64,000 nt of DNA from Duffyella gerundensis (lineage in GTDB: Bacteria > Pseudomonadota > Gammaproteobacteria > Enterobacterales > Enterobacteriaceae), in assembly GCF_001517405.1 (NCBI RefSeq), contig NZ_LN907827.1, positions 143,769 through 207,768 of the forward strand, written 5' to 3'. A program made the translations under genes and the position numbers. This document shows, piece by piece, positions 49,409 to 57,453 of the stretch. The first letter of the stretch is position 1. Each line of letters starts with the position of its first letter. The notes below the pieces were generated by a model. That model saw only the letters and a program-made list of their open reading frames with translations. It did not search any database and was not told the origin of the DNA.

Positions 49409-49762
49409 GCTTTTCTCCTGTGAAAAAAAAGTTTACGCGTAACGACGCAAATCACCAGGGAGATAACTCTGGATTCGCATCGGCAGGTGCAACAAGCGCA
49501 GCGGCAAATCTGGCTACAGCGCAAGCGGTACGCGGGAAGATCGACTTTTCAGCCCTTGCGTTATTTTTTTACGCTGAACCGCTATAACGATAGCTTATGG
49601 ACAAGAGAGCCGCGCAGCACCCTGCTAGCGCGGCAGTCGCAAGGTAATTTTCCCGTCAGCATGACAACGGATAACTGTCTGCAATGCCATGACGATTCCC
49701 TGAATTAACTTCACATTTCATGCGGTATACTGCGCAACCTGTTTACTCACCGACTGGAAATT
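49409..49762. other. Intergenic region upstream of yqhA
   Basis: A 354-bp gap between divergent genes. A -10-like TATACT at 49726-49731, about 32 bp ahead of yqhA, is a plausible promoter; no convincing -35 box accompanies it. A 73-codon frame inside the gap has no ribosome-binding site or protein-like composition. No known RNA is seen. Confidence 0.45.
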
Positions 49763-50260
49763 ATGGAACGCTTTATTGAAAACCTGATGTACTCTTCGCG
49801 CTGGCTGCTGGCGCCGGTTTACTTTGGTCTTTCTCTTGGTCTGCTGGCGCTGACCGTTAAGTTTTTTCAGGAAATTTTTCACATCCTGCCCAATATCTTC
49901 AGCATCGCAGAGAACGATCTGATTCTGTTGCTGCTTTCGCTGGTGGACATGACGCTGGTCGGCGGTTTGTTGGTGATGGTGATGCTTTCAGGTTACGAAA
50001 ACTTCGTTTCCAAGCTCGATATCGACGAACACAAAGAAAAGCTAAGCTGGCTGGGAAAAATGGACTCCGGCTCGCTGAAAAACAAAGTGGCCGCCTCGAT
50101 CGTTGCCATTTCGTCGATTCACCTGCTGCGTGTTTTTATGGAAGCGCGCAACGTGTCGAACGATAAGCTGATGTGGTACGTGATTATCCACCTGACGTTT
50201 GTGCTGTCGGCCTTTGTTATGGGCTGGCTGGATAATATGTCGCGGACAGAGAAGAAGTAA
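49763..50260 (+). CDS. yqhA: YqhA (UPF0114) inner-membrane protein
   Basis: A 165-aa membrane protein with four hydrophobic helices that matches E. coli YqhA (164 aa) over its whole length, including [34 protein letters not shown] and [20 protein letters not shown]. The function is unknown. It is followed directly by repeat copy B. Confidence 0.93.
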   Translation: MERFIENLMYSSRWLLAPVYFGLSLGLLALTVKFFQEIFHILPNIFSIAENDLILLLLSLVDMTLVGGLLVMVMLSGYENFVSKLDIDEHKEKLSWLGKMDSGSLKNKVAASIVAISSIHLLRVFMEARNVSNDKLMWYVIIHLTFVLSAFVMGWLDNMSRTEKK

Positions 50261-50373
50261 GCAGGTGGGGCTGCGGCCTTAAGCAGGCCGGGCTTTTGCC
50301 TTACGCAGGCGGCGTTTTAAGGTCAACGTCTTAGGGTCAATGTCTTAAGGTCAATGTCTTAGGGTCAAAGGCC

Positions 50374-50702
50374 ATTTCGTTCTGCCTGAAGGCAGCCCGA
50401 GCAGGGCCAGGTCAAAGACGATTTCGTTCTGCCTAAAGGCAGCCCGAGCAGAGCCAGGTCAAAGACGATTTCGTTCTGCCTGAAGGCAGCCCGAGCAGGG
50501 CCAGGTCAAAGGCGATTTCGTTCTGCCTAAAGGCAGCCCGAGCAGGGCCAGGTCAAAGGCGATTTCGTTCTGCCTAAAGGCAGCCCGAGCAGGGCCAGGT
50601 CAAAGACGATTTCGTTCTGCCTGAAGGCAGCCCGAGCAGGGCCAGGTCAAAGACGATTTCGTTCTGCCTAAAGGCAGCCCGAGCAGGGCCGGCAGTCGCC
50701 CC
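50374..50702. repeat. Seven tandem 47-bp units
   Basis: ATTTCGTTCTGCC starts units at 50374, 50421, 50468, 50515, 50562, 50609 and 50656, exactly 47 bp apart. Each carries a small palindrome (TGCCTGAAGGCA or TGCCTAAAGGCA), GCCCGAGCAGGGCC and AGGTCAAAG-CG. Variant bases occur in a mosaic pattern. As 47 is not a multiple of three the array is not coding, and it has no spacers, so it is not CRISPR. Confidence 0.95.
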
Positions 50703-50935
50703 GGCCCTGCACCCGCGCTATCCGGCAAACACAACCGCCCACTTCGTGGGTGCCCTCAGCAAAAGCATTTTCCTGACGGACCAGGCGCGATTCGCTCCTG
50801 CTCAACGCACCCTCTCGCCGCATCCCTGCGGCTCATCCTGGAAAATGCTTTCGCCTCGGCGTCTGTGATGCCTCCTCAAGGTCAAAACCCAGGTCAAAAC
50901 CGAAAAGATTAAAGATGAAATTCTAAATAAATCCC

Positions 50936-51208
<273 letters not shown>

Positions 51209-51228
51209 AAAGCTAGAGCTAAACATCC

Positions 51229-51306
51229 AAATCCAAATCCAACTCCAAATCCAAATCCAAATCCAAATCCAAATCCAAATCCAAATCCAAATCCAAATCC
51301 AAACCC
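51229..51306. repeat. 13 tandem hexamers AAATCC
   Basis: AAATCC repeated in register with two variants (AACTCC at 51241, AAACCC at 51301). Copy A has a single AAATCC at the equivalent position before AAATCGTGGAGCG. Confidence 0.93.
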
Positions 51307-51394
51307 AAATCGTGGAGCGTGGAGCGTGGAGCGTGAGGCGTGAGGCCTGAAGTCTAATAAACTAAAAAATCGAAGTACCTGTGCCTTAGATATT

Positions 51395-51502
51395 TGGGTT
51401 TTGACTTGGGTTTTGACTTGGGTTTTGACTTGGGTTTTGACTTGGGTTTTGAACTAAGTTTTGAACTAGGTTTTGACCTGGGTTTTGACCTGGGTTTTGA
51501 CC
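51395..51502. repeat. Nine 12-bp tandem units in copy B
   Basis: TGGGTTTTGACT/C repeated nine times in register with degenerate central units (TAAGTTTTGAAC, TAGGTTTTGACC). Copy A has six units here. Confidence 0.93.
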
Positions 51503-51587
51503 TTGAGGAGGCATCACCACCGCTGAGGAGGTGAACATTTTGGGATGTCCCGCCATGGATGGCGGGACAAGGGAGCGCTGAGCAGAC

Positions 51588-51608
51588 AAAAACGCCGGGA
51601 GCGTTTTT
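51588..51608. terminator. Terminator-like hairpin inside copy B
   Basis: A perfect 8-bp stem AAAAACGC / GCGTTTTT with a 5-nt loop, A-run on one side and T-run on the other, so it could terminate transcription in both directions. It is part of sequence absent from copy A, and lies between convergent genes. Confidence 0.55.
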
Positions 51609-51949
51609 GAACAGCGCTTGCGTTGCCCCGAAGGGGTGAGCCTCAGGATGAGGCGAATACTCCGAATCGCGAGCGGTCCGTGAAGAAATGTGAACCGACG
51701 AAGGTACCCGCCTGCGGCGGGCGGTTGTGTTTGCCGGATAGCCGGGGTGCAGGGGCGGGGCGCATGCCGCCCCTGCTCGGGCGGCCCGAAGGGCAGAACG
51801 AAATGGCCGTTGACCTGGCCGTTGACCTGGCCTTTAAGCGAGCTGCCTGCAAGGCAGAACGAAATGGCCGTTGACCTTAAGACGTTGACCTTAAAGACGT
51901 TGACCTTAAAGGCCAGCCTGCAAGGCAGAACCAAACTCACGCCCCGCTG

Positions 51950-52921
51950 TTAAACAAGCCGTCTGCCAGGCGGCCCTCCTGGCTCCCCAACCCTGATTGC
52001 CTGGGTGCCGGTCAGGCCGGGCATCACCGCTTTCATCATCGCCAGAAACGTGCGCAGGCGCGCCGGATAATAACTTGCCCACGGATAGATCAGGTAAACC
52101 GGCAGGGGTGAGGCTTGCCACTCGGGCAGCAGATGCACCAGCTTGCCGCTGGCCAGATCGTCCTGCACGATCCAGGCGGAAACGATGGCGATGCCAAGGC
52201 CGGAGCGGGCAGCGCGTTGAATAGCATACAGGCTGTCGCTGCTCAGGCGCGGCGCAATCGCCAGGTTCACCTTCTCCTGCTCACCTCGACTGAGAACAAT
52301 TTCGTTGCGATAAAAAGTGCTCAGCGCCAGCCACGGCAAATCGGTTAACTGTTCCACCCCGGTAATCGATGGATGAGCCGCCAGCAACTCGGGCGAGGCA
52401 ACGATAATGCGCGGCACTTCCGCCAGCAGGATGGCAACCAGCGCCGGATCGAGCTGGGTACCGACCTGAATCGCGCAGTCAACGCCGTCAGCGATAAAGT
52501 CGGGCGAATGGTCATTCAGCATCCACTCGACGTTAACCTGTGGATAGCGCCGCAGATACTCAGCCAGCGGCGCAATCATCTGATCCTGCCCAAAGGCGTG
52601 CGGCGCACGAACGCGCAATGTGCCCGCCGGAGCGTCACTGGCACCGGTTAACTCATCCGCCAGCGCATGCCAGGTCTCCAGTAGCTGGCGGGCATGGGCG
52701 TAACAGCGTTCGCCATCGTCGGTGAGTTTGAACGCATGCGTGGTGCGCTGAATCAGCTTCAACCCAAGCAGCTTCTCAAGCGCCTGCAGGCGTCGGCTGA
52801 TGGTCGGTTGCGTGGTGTTAAGCCGCATCGCCGCCGCAGACAAGTTGCCGCTTTCGACAATGCGAATAAAGGTCTGCATCAGTTCAATGCGGTCCGGGCC
52901 GCCGCCATAGTGGGTATTCAT
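51950..52921 (-). CDS. LysR-family regulator with repeat-derived tail
   Basis: A 323-aa LysR regulator: HTH in residues about 15-70 (NLSAAAMRLNTTQPTISRRLQALEKLLG) and effector domain to about 300. The last 20 residues (TQAIRVGEPGGPPGRRLV) look unlike the family and are coded by sequence at the right edge of repeat copy B, which also supplies the stop. It is divergent from an MFS exporter gene across 94 bp and probably regulates it. Confidence 0.85.
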   Translation of the reverse strand: MNTHYGGGPDRIELMQTFIRIVESGNLSAAAMRLNTTQPTISRRLQALEKLLGLKLIQRTTHAFKLTDDGERCYAHARQLLETWHALADELTGASDAPAGTLRVRAPHAFGQDQMIAPLAEYLRRYPQVNVEWMLNDHSPDFIADGVDCAIQVGTQLDPALVAILLAEVPRIIVASPELLAAHPSITGVEQLTDLPWLALSTFYRNEIVLSRGEQEKVNLAIAPRLSSDSLYAIQRAARSGLGIAIVSAWIVQDDLASGKLVHLLPEWQASPLPVYLIYPWASYYPARLRTFLAMMKAVMPGLTGTQAIRVGEPGGPPGRRLV

Positions 52922-53015
52922 ACGTCTCTCGTATAACAGTTCTGTCTGTCACGGGTCTACCGCGTATTAATAATATGACGTCTAATAGCGCCATACCGCA
53001 ATGAGGAGTATCACC

Positions 53016-54230
53016 ATGAGCGCCAATATTACCGATTCCGCTACGCCTGCTGCGCCACATCCCCTTTCTGCTGGCGTTGTGTTTACGCTTGCCGCCGGAG
53101 CCGGGCTGAGCGTCGCGTCGATTTACTACAGCCAGCCGATGCTGGGCATTATGGGCGACGATTTTCACGCCAGCATCAGCGCGCTGGGCAGCGTGCCAAT
53201 GTTAACGCAGGCGGGCTACGCGCTGGGCATCATGCTGCTGGCCCCGCTGGGCGATCGTCACGATCGTCGCAACATCATTTTGATCAAGGGCATCATGCTG
53301 ATGGCGGCGCTGCTGCTGTGCGGATTTTCCGGCAGCCTGAACGCGCTGTTACTCGCCAGCTTCGTGATCGGCATGACCGCAACGGTGGCGCAGGATATCG
53401 TGCCCACCGCCGCGACGCTGGCGCCTGAGGCGCAGCGCGGCAAAATTGTCGGCACCGTAATGACCGGCCTGCTGGTGGGCATTTTGCTGTCTCGGGTGGT
53501 CAGCGGGGCGGTCGGCGAGTATTTCGGCTGGCGCAGCATGTACTTTCTGGCGGCGGCCACCGTGCTGCTGATCAGCGTCGCGCTGTGGCGCATCCTGCCG
53601 CATATTCGTCCTGCGACCACCGTCAGCTATCCGTCGTTGTTAGCATCAATGTGGCATCTGTGGCGCGAGCACCAGACGCTGCGGCGTGCGGCGCTGGCGC
53701 AGGGCCTGCTGTCAGTGGCGTTCAGCGCCTTCTGGTCAACGCTGGCGCTGATGCTCAACGCCGATTTTCATCTCGACAGCGCGGTGGCGGGTGCCTTTGG
53801 TCTGGCCGGTGCTGCGGGTGCGCTGGCGGCGCCGCTGGCCGGGATGTTTGCCGATCGGGTCGGCCCGGCGCGGGTCACGCAATATGGCGCATCACTGGTA
53901 ATGATCGCCTTTGCGCTGATGTTCCTGCTGCCGCTGTTTTCGCCTGCCGGTCAGCTGACGCTGATTGTGATCAGCGCCATCGGCTTCGATTTAGGCGTGC
54001 AGGCCACGCTGGTAGCGCACCAGACGCTGATTTACAGCCTGGTGCCGGAGGCGCGCAGTCGACTAAACGCGCTGCTGTTCACCGTGGTGTTTATCGGCAT
54101 GGCCGCCGGTGCCGCGCTGGGATCGGCTGCGCTGGAGCACTGGCACTGGACCGGCGTTGTGGCGCTGGCCACGCTGGCTGCGGCAGCGAGTTTGCTGGTG
54201 CGTCTTTTCAGCCGTCATCTGCATGACTAA
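53016..54230 (+). CDS. MFS transporter, drug-efflux-like
   Basis: A 404-aa, 12-helix MFS protein of the DHA1-like type (YnfM/YgaY-like). The helix 1-2 region YYSQPMLGIMGDDF, motif APLGDRHDRRNIILIKG and the helix 5 region IVPTAATLAPEAQRGKIVGTV are typical of efflux carriers. ATG at 53016 has GAGGAG ahead; an ATG five codons upstream precedes the SD and is rejected. It is divergent from a LysR gene that likely controls it. Confidence 0.85.
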   Translation: MSANITDSATPAAPHPLSAGVVFTLAAGAGLSVASIYYSQPMLGIMGDDFHASISALGSVPMLTQAGYALGIMLLAPLGDRHDRRNIILIKGIMLMAALLLCGFSGSLNALLLASFVIGMTATVAQDIVPTAATLAPEAQRGKIVGTVMTGLLVGILLSRVVSGAVGEYFGWRSMYFLAAATVLLISVALWRILPHIRPATTVSYPSLLASMWHLWREHQTLRRAALAQGLLSVAFSAFWSTLALMLNADFHLDSAVAGAFGLAGAAGALAAPLAGMFADRVGPARVTQYGASLVMIAFALMFLLPLFSPAGQLTLIVISAIGFDLGVQATLVAHQTLIYSLVPEARSRLNALLFTVVFIGMAAGAALGSAALEHWHWTGVVALATLAAAASLLVRLFSRHLHD

Positions 54231-54363
54231 GCCGCTGAAAAACGAAACGGTAATAAATAACGCTTTGGCCCTGTTTCCATCATAAGTCAGCAGAAATTCT
54301 GCATCAGGCCGGTAATGTGCCAGGCTTAATGCAGTTATTTTTTATTCTGAAAAGCGGAATGTT

Positions 54364-55713
54364 ATGGGATTTTTGGCGTGGACCGCCCTGACCGGCGGTC
54401 TGTTATTGTTAATGTCGTTGTCTTCAAGCTGGATCCATCGTGGACCAGTGACTTCCTTTGGTTTGTATCTTATCGCCGGGATTATTATTGGCCCGTGGGT
54501 GCTCGATTTAACCCGCGTCGATATCATTGGTCAGCCTGAACTGGCCGCACACATTACCGAAATCACCATGGCCGCCTCGCTGTTTATTACCGGCCTGAAG
54601 CTGCGCTTGCCGTTTCGGGATAACAGCTGGCGCGTCGGTTTTCGCCTCGCCTTTCCCGCGATGCTGCTGACCGTGGGTGCCATGACGCTGGTGATTCATA
54701 CACTGACGTCATTCAACTGGCCGCTGTCGCTGGCTTTTGCCGCCATTATCGCGCCCACCGATCCGGTGCTGGCCAGCCTGATTTCAGTAAACGATGCGCG
54801 CGATGATGATTCACTGCGCGTCGCGCTCTCCAGCGAAGCGGGCATGAATGACGGTTCCGCACTGCCGTTGCTGCTGCTGGCGGTGCTGCTATTTACCGGC
54901 CAACAGCCCGATGCGCATTTCCTTGCCCACTGGGCGATTGTCGATGTTATCTGGGCGATCGGCATGGGGCTTGCGGTGGGCTTTTTGCTTGGCCGCATGA
55001 TTGGCGTGCTCGCCACCTATCTGCGCAATGCCAATAAGGATGTCGCGCCTAACGATTTTCTGGCACTGGCGCTGATGGCCTTGAGTTACGCTGCCGCGCA
55101 ATATATGGATGCATCCGGCTTCCTGGCCGCCTTTGCCGCTGGCGTTGGGCTGCGTCGTGCCGAGCTCGGCTTTATTCGCAACGCACCCGCTGAGCATCTG
55201 CCGGAAGACGATCGCTGCGCACCGGCGGAAGAGCTGGTTAACCCGAATGTACGCGCCATCGGCGATGGCGGGCTGGTGAAATCGGTCGGGCTGGTGGTCA
55301 GCGACGCGCTATTCTTTGGCGACACCATCGAACGCCTGCTGGCTGCAGGCATGGTGATTGTACTGGGCATTACGCTGGCAGATCACTGGAACAGCTATGG
55401 CCTGCTGCTGGCGCTGATCCTGTTTTTCATTGTTCGTCCGCTGGCGGTCTGGCTGGCGACCATCGGTACCGGTATGCCCAGGATTCGCCGCCTGCTGATT
55501 GGCTGGCTGGGCATCCGCGGTATCGGCAGTATCAACTACATCGCCTTCGCCTGGGTACACGGCATGGGGGGTGAAGAAGCGCGGACGATGGTCGATATGG
55601 CGCTCACCTTAGTGGTGACCAGCATCGTTGTGCATGGTATTACGGTTACGCCGTTATTAAACTGGCGTACTGCGCGTCTCAGTGCGCGTCAGCAAGACAA
55701 AGAAAATGGGTAA
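54364..55713 (+). CDS. Cation:proton antiporter, CPA1 type
   Basis: A 449-aa membrane protein with about 12 helices of the Na+/H+ exchanger type. The ion-binding helix AAIIAPTDPVLASLIS and the downstream ALSSEAGMNDGSALPLLLLAVL are the family's hallmark pair, and GWLGIRGIGSINYIAFAW matches the conserved Arg region of helix 11. ATG sits after AAAGCGGAATGTT. It is followed after 33 nt by a small exported protein gene, so probably one operon. A role in pH/Na+ homeostasis is a family inference. Confidence 0.9.
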   Translation: MGFLAWTALTGGLLLLMSLSSSWIHRGPVTSFGLYLIAGIIIGPWVLDLTRVDIIGQPELAAHITEITMAASLFITGLKLRLPFRDNSWRVGFRLAFPAMLLTVGAMTLVIHTLTSFNWPLSLAFAAIIAPTDPVLASLISVNDARDDDSLRVALSSEAGMNDGSALPLLLLAVLLFTGQQPDAHFLAHWAIVDVIWAIGMGLAVGFLLGRMIGVLATYLRNANKDVAPNDFLALALMALSYAAAQYMDASGFLAAFAAGVGLRRAELGFIRNAPAEHLPEDDRCAPAEELVNPNVRAIGDGGLVKSVGLVVSDALFFGDTIERLLAAGMVIVLGITLADHWNSYGLLLALILFFIVRPLAVWLATIGTGMPRIRRLLIGWLGIRGIGSINYIAFAWVHGMGGEEARTMVDMALTLVVTSIVVHGITVTPLLNWRTARLSARQQDKENG

Positions 55714-55746
55714 CCTTGAGCTTTCTGAACAGAGAAGGAGAGACAG

Positions 55747-56091
55747 ATGAAGTTTGCAAAACTGCTTATCGCCGCTGCGGTGCTGGGTGCCTCCGGCTAT
55801 GCTGTGGCTGATGATGAAGATCAAACCAGCACTTACGCCAGTCAGCTCTGCACGCTGGTAGCCAGTGAAAAAAGCAATGACAGCGTCGATAACTACGTGC
55901 AGAAACTGGAAACGCTAACCGCACGCAGCCAGCCGCCACATGCGATGAACAATGTGCCGTTTGATAAAGAGCAGGCCGGTGAAGTGGCACAGGGTTGGGT
56001 GTCACTGAGCGACGAGGACAAAAAGCTGGCGCGCAGCAACAATCAGCAGTGCCAGCAGATGATCATGGAGCAGGCGCAACCGTCAGATTAA
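55747..56091 (+). CDS. Small exported protein of unknown function
   Basis: A 114-aa protein with a clear signal peptide (MKFAKLLIAAAVLGASGYAVA, cleavage likely after AVA) and an acidic, helical mature part. Two cysteines (LCTLVAS and NQQCQQM) could form one disulfide in the periplasm. AAGGAGAGACAG precedes ATG. No family recognised. It probably belongs with the antiporter gene upstream. Confidence 0.8.
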   Translation: MKFAKLLIAAAVLGASGYAVADDEDQTSTYASQLCTLVASEKSNDSVDNYVQKLETLTARSQPPHAMNNVPFDKEQAGEVAQGWVSLSDEDKKLARSNNQQCQQMIMEQAQPSD

Positions 56092-56099
56092 ACGTCAGA

Positions 56100-56131
56100 G
56101 TCTGCTCTTCTGCCACCACAGAAGAGCAGAC
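56100..56131. terminator. Perfect 13-bp hairpin after the exported-protein gene
   Basis: GTCTGCTCTTCTG and its exact reverse complement, with a 6-nt loop, begin 8 nt after the stop codon. No T-run follows, so it may be a processing or stabilising hairpin or a weak terminator. Confidence 0.55.
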
Positions 56132-56343
56132 CAGCAGGGCGGGTTACCGTTGCTAACGCGCATGCTGATATACAAGCCCATCCTGTTTCGTTTATTCTTG
56201 CAGCCGGATAACGCCTTATCCGTGCTGGCCGTCTGCCAGTTGACTCTCCATATGATAATTCGCTTCTGGCACCGGCTTTGCATCGGATGTCTGAGAGCGC
56301 CAGTTGTATGGCGTAACCTGTAGCGACTTGTTAACCGAAAAAG

Positions 56344-57240
56344 ATGATTACGCGCCGTCAATTTATTTTGGGCACCGGAGCCGCCATGCTCTCGATGACC
56401 ACGGGCAAGCTGTTTGCCCGCAATAATATTATCCCCCTCTGGCCGGACGATCCGCCCGGCGGCGGTGGCCCGTCGGGTGCGCTCCACGTTTCTGCGAACG
56501 GCTCCTGGTCGAACATCGTCAGCCCAACGATTCAGCGCTTTCAGCCGGAGAACCCCAACGGCGAAGCGGTATTGATCGCTGCTGGCGGCGGTTATCGCTG
56601 GATTGGCATGGGCGGCGAAGCCTGGCCGGTGGCGCACTGGCTAAACGCACGCGGCTATACCGCCTATGTGCTGAGCTATCGTCTGCCACATGAGAAGTGG
56701 CGCGCCGGCAACATGGCGCCGCTGCAGGATGCGCAGCGGGCGATACGGCTGGTGCGCTCGATGGAGCGTCGGGTACATGCGCTGGGCTTTTCAGCGGGCG
56801 GGCATCTGCTGGGTATGGCGGCCGCGCGGCCCGATTTCGTTACCTACGCGCCGCAGGACGATCTCGACATGGTGGTACCGCGGGTCGACACCGTCGGCCT
56901 GATCTATCCGGTGATTACCCTGGAGCCACCTTATACGCACACCAATACGCATCTGATGATGGTCGGCCGCGATATTGCGCCGGGCGAAGAGGCGAAGTGG
57001 TCGGTGCAAAACTATGTGACCAAACAGTTTCCGCCAACGTTTCTGGCGCAGGCGGAAGACGATCACACCTCAAATCCGTACAACACGCTGCTGATGCGCG
57101 ATACCTGCCGTCGCGCGGGCGTGCCGGTGGAGCTGGTGCAGATTTCGCGTGGCGGTCACGGCTTCGGTCTGGGCCGCGCCGGGACGCCCGCCGCCATCTG
57201 GGATGAAGTGTACGCCAGCTGGCTCAGCGCCCACGGTTGA
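56344..57240 (+). CDS. Tat-exported alpha/beta hydrolase (BD-FAE-like esterase)
   Basis: A 298-aa protein with a twin-arginine signal (MITRRQFILGTGAAMLS) and an alpha/beta-hydrolase domain of the acetyl-xylan-esterase/lipase type. The nucleophile is in GFSAGGHLLG, the acid in AQAEDDHTSN and the histidine in ISRGGHGFGLG. It would act in the periplasm, possibly deacylating a carbohydrate. It precedes the seven-gene operon by 204 bp on the same strand; whether it belongs functionally is open. Confidence 0.86.
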   Translation: MITRRQFILGTGAAMLSMTTGKLFARNNIIPLWPDDPPGGGGPSGALHVSANGSWSNIVSPTIQRFQPENPNGEAVLIAAGGGYRWIGMGGEAWPVAHWLNARGYTAYVLSYRLPHEKWRAGNMAPLQDAQRAIRLVRSMERRVHALGFSAGGHLLGMAAARPDFVTYAPQDDLDMVVPRVDTVGLIYPVITLEPPYTHTNTHLMMVGRDIAPGEEAKWSVQNYVTKQFPPTFLAQAEDDHTSNPYNTLLMRDTCRRAGVPVELVQISRGGHGFGLGRAGTPAAIWDEVYASWLSAHG

Positions 57241-57453
57241 TAGCGTTTAACCGCCTGGCGCACATGCAGGCCAGCGGTTTATCCTTCATGTCACGTCGTT
57301 AATTTTATTCTGCTCAAACTATCCTCCTGATTGATAAACACTTCTTCTGATTTAGCGACTAAATTTAATTTTATTTTCCTTTGTATTTAAGAAATGGCTC
57401 ATTGTGTCGTATTAAAAAAGTAAATCAATTTCCTAAACAGACCTGTGACTACC
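57241..57453. other. AT-rich leader region of the seven-gene operon
   Basis: About 210 bp, clearly more AT-rich than the surroundings, between the esterase gene and the operon. It must hold the operon promoter, but I cannot pick a convincing -35/-10 pair. No JUMPstart/ops sequence is seen. Confidence 0.4.

Noticed and set aside
49487..49708. Plus-strand 73-codon frame upstream of yqhA
   Set aside because: There is no ribosome-binding site and no protein-like composition; the region is the promoter area of divergent genes.
50374..50702. CRISPR array
   Set aside because: The 47-bp units are directly adjacent without unique spacers, and there are no cas genes in the window.
51386..51940. Minus-strand 184-codon frame in the right arm of copy B, and similar frames at 38925-39267 and 39402-39671
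   Set aside because: They follow the tandem units and inverted arms of the repeat element, contain QNPGQNPGQ-type periodicity, and are not collinear between copies.
56344..57240. Esterase gene as first gene of the seven-gene operon
   Set aside because: It is separated by more than 200 bp of AT-rich sequence while all later genes overlap or nearly so, which suggests a separate transcript. A functional link remains possible.
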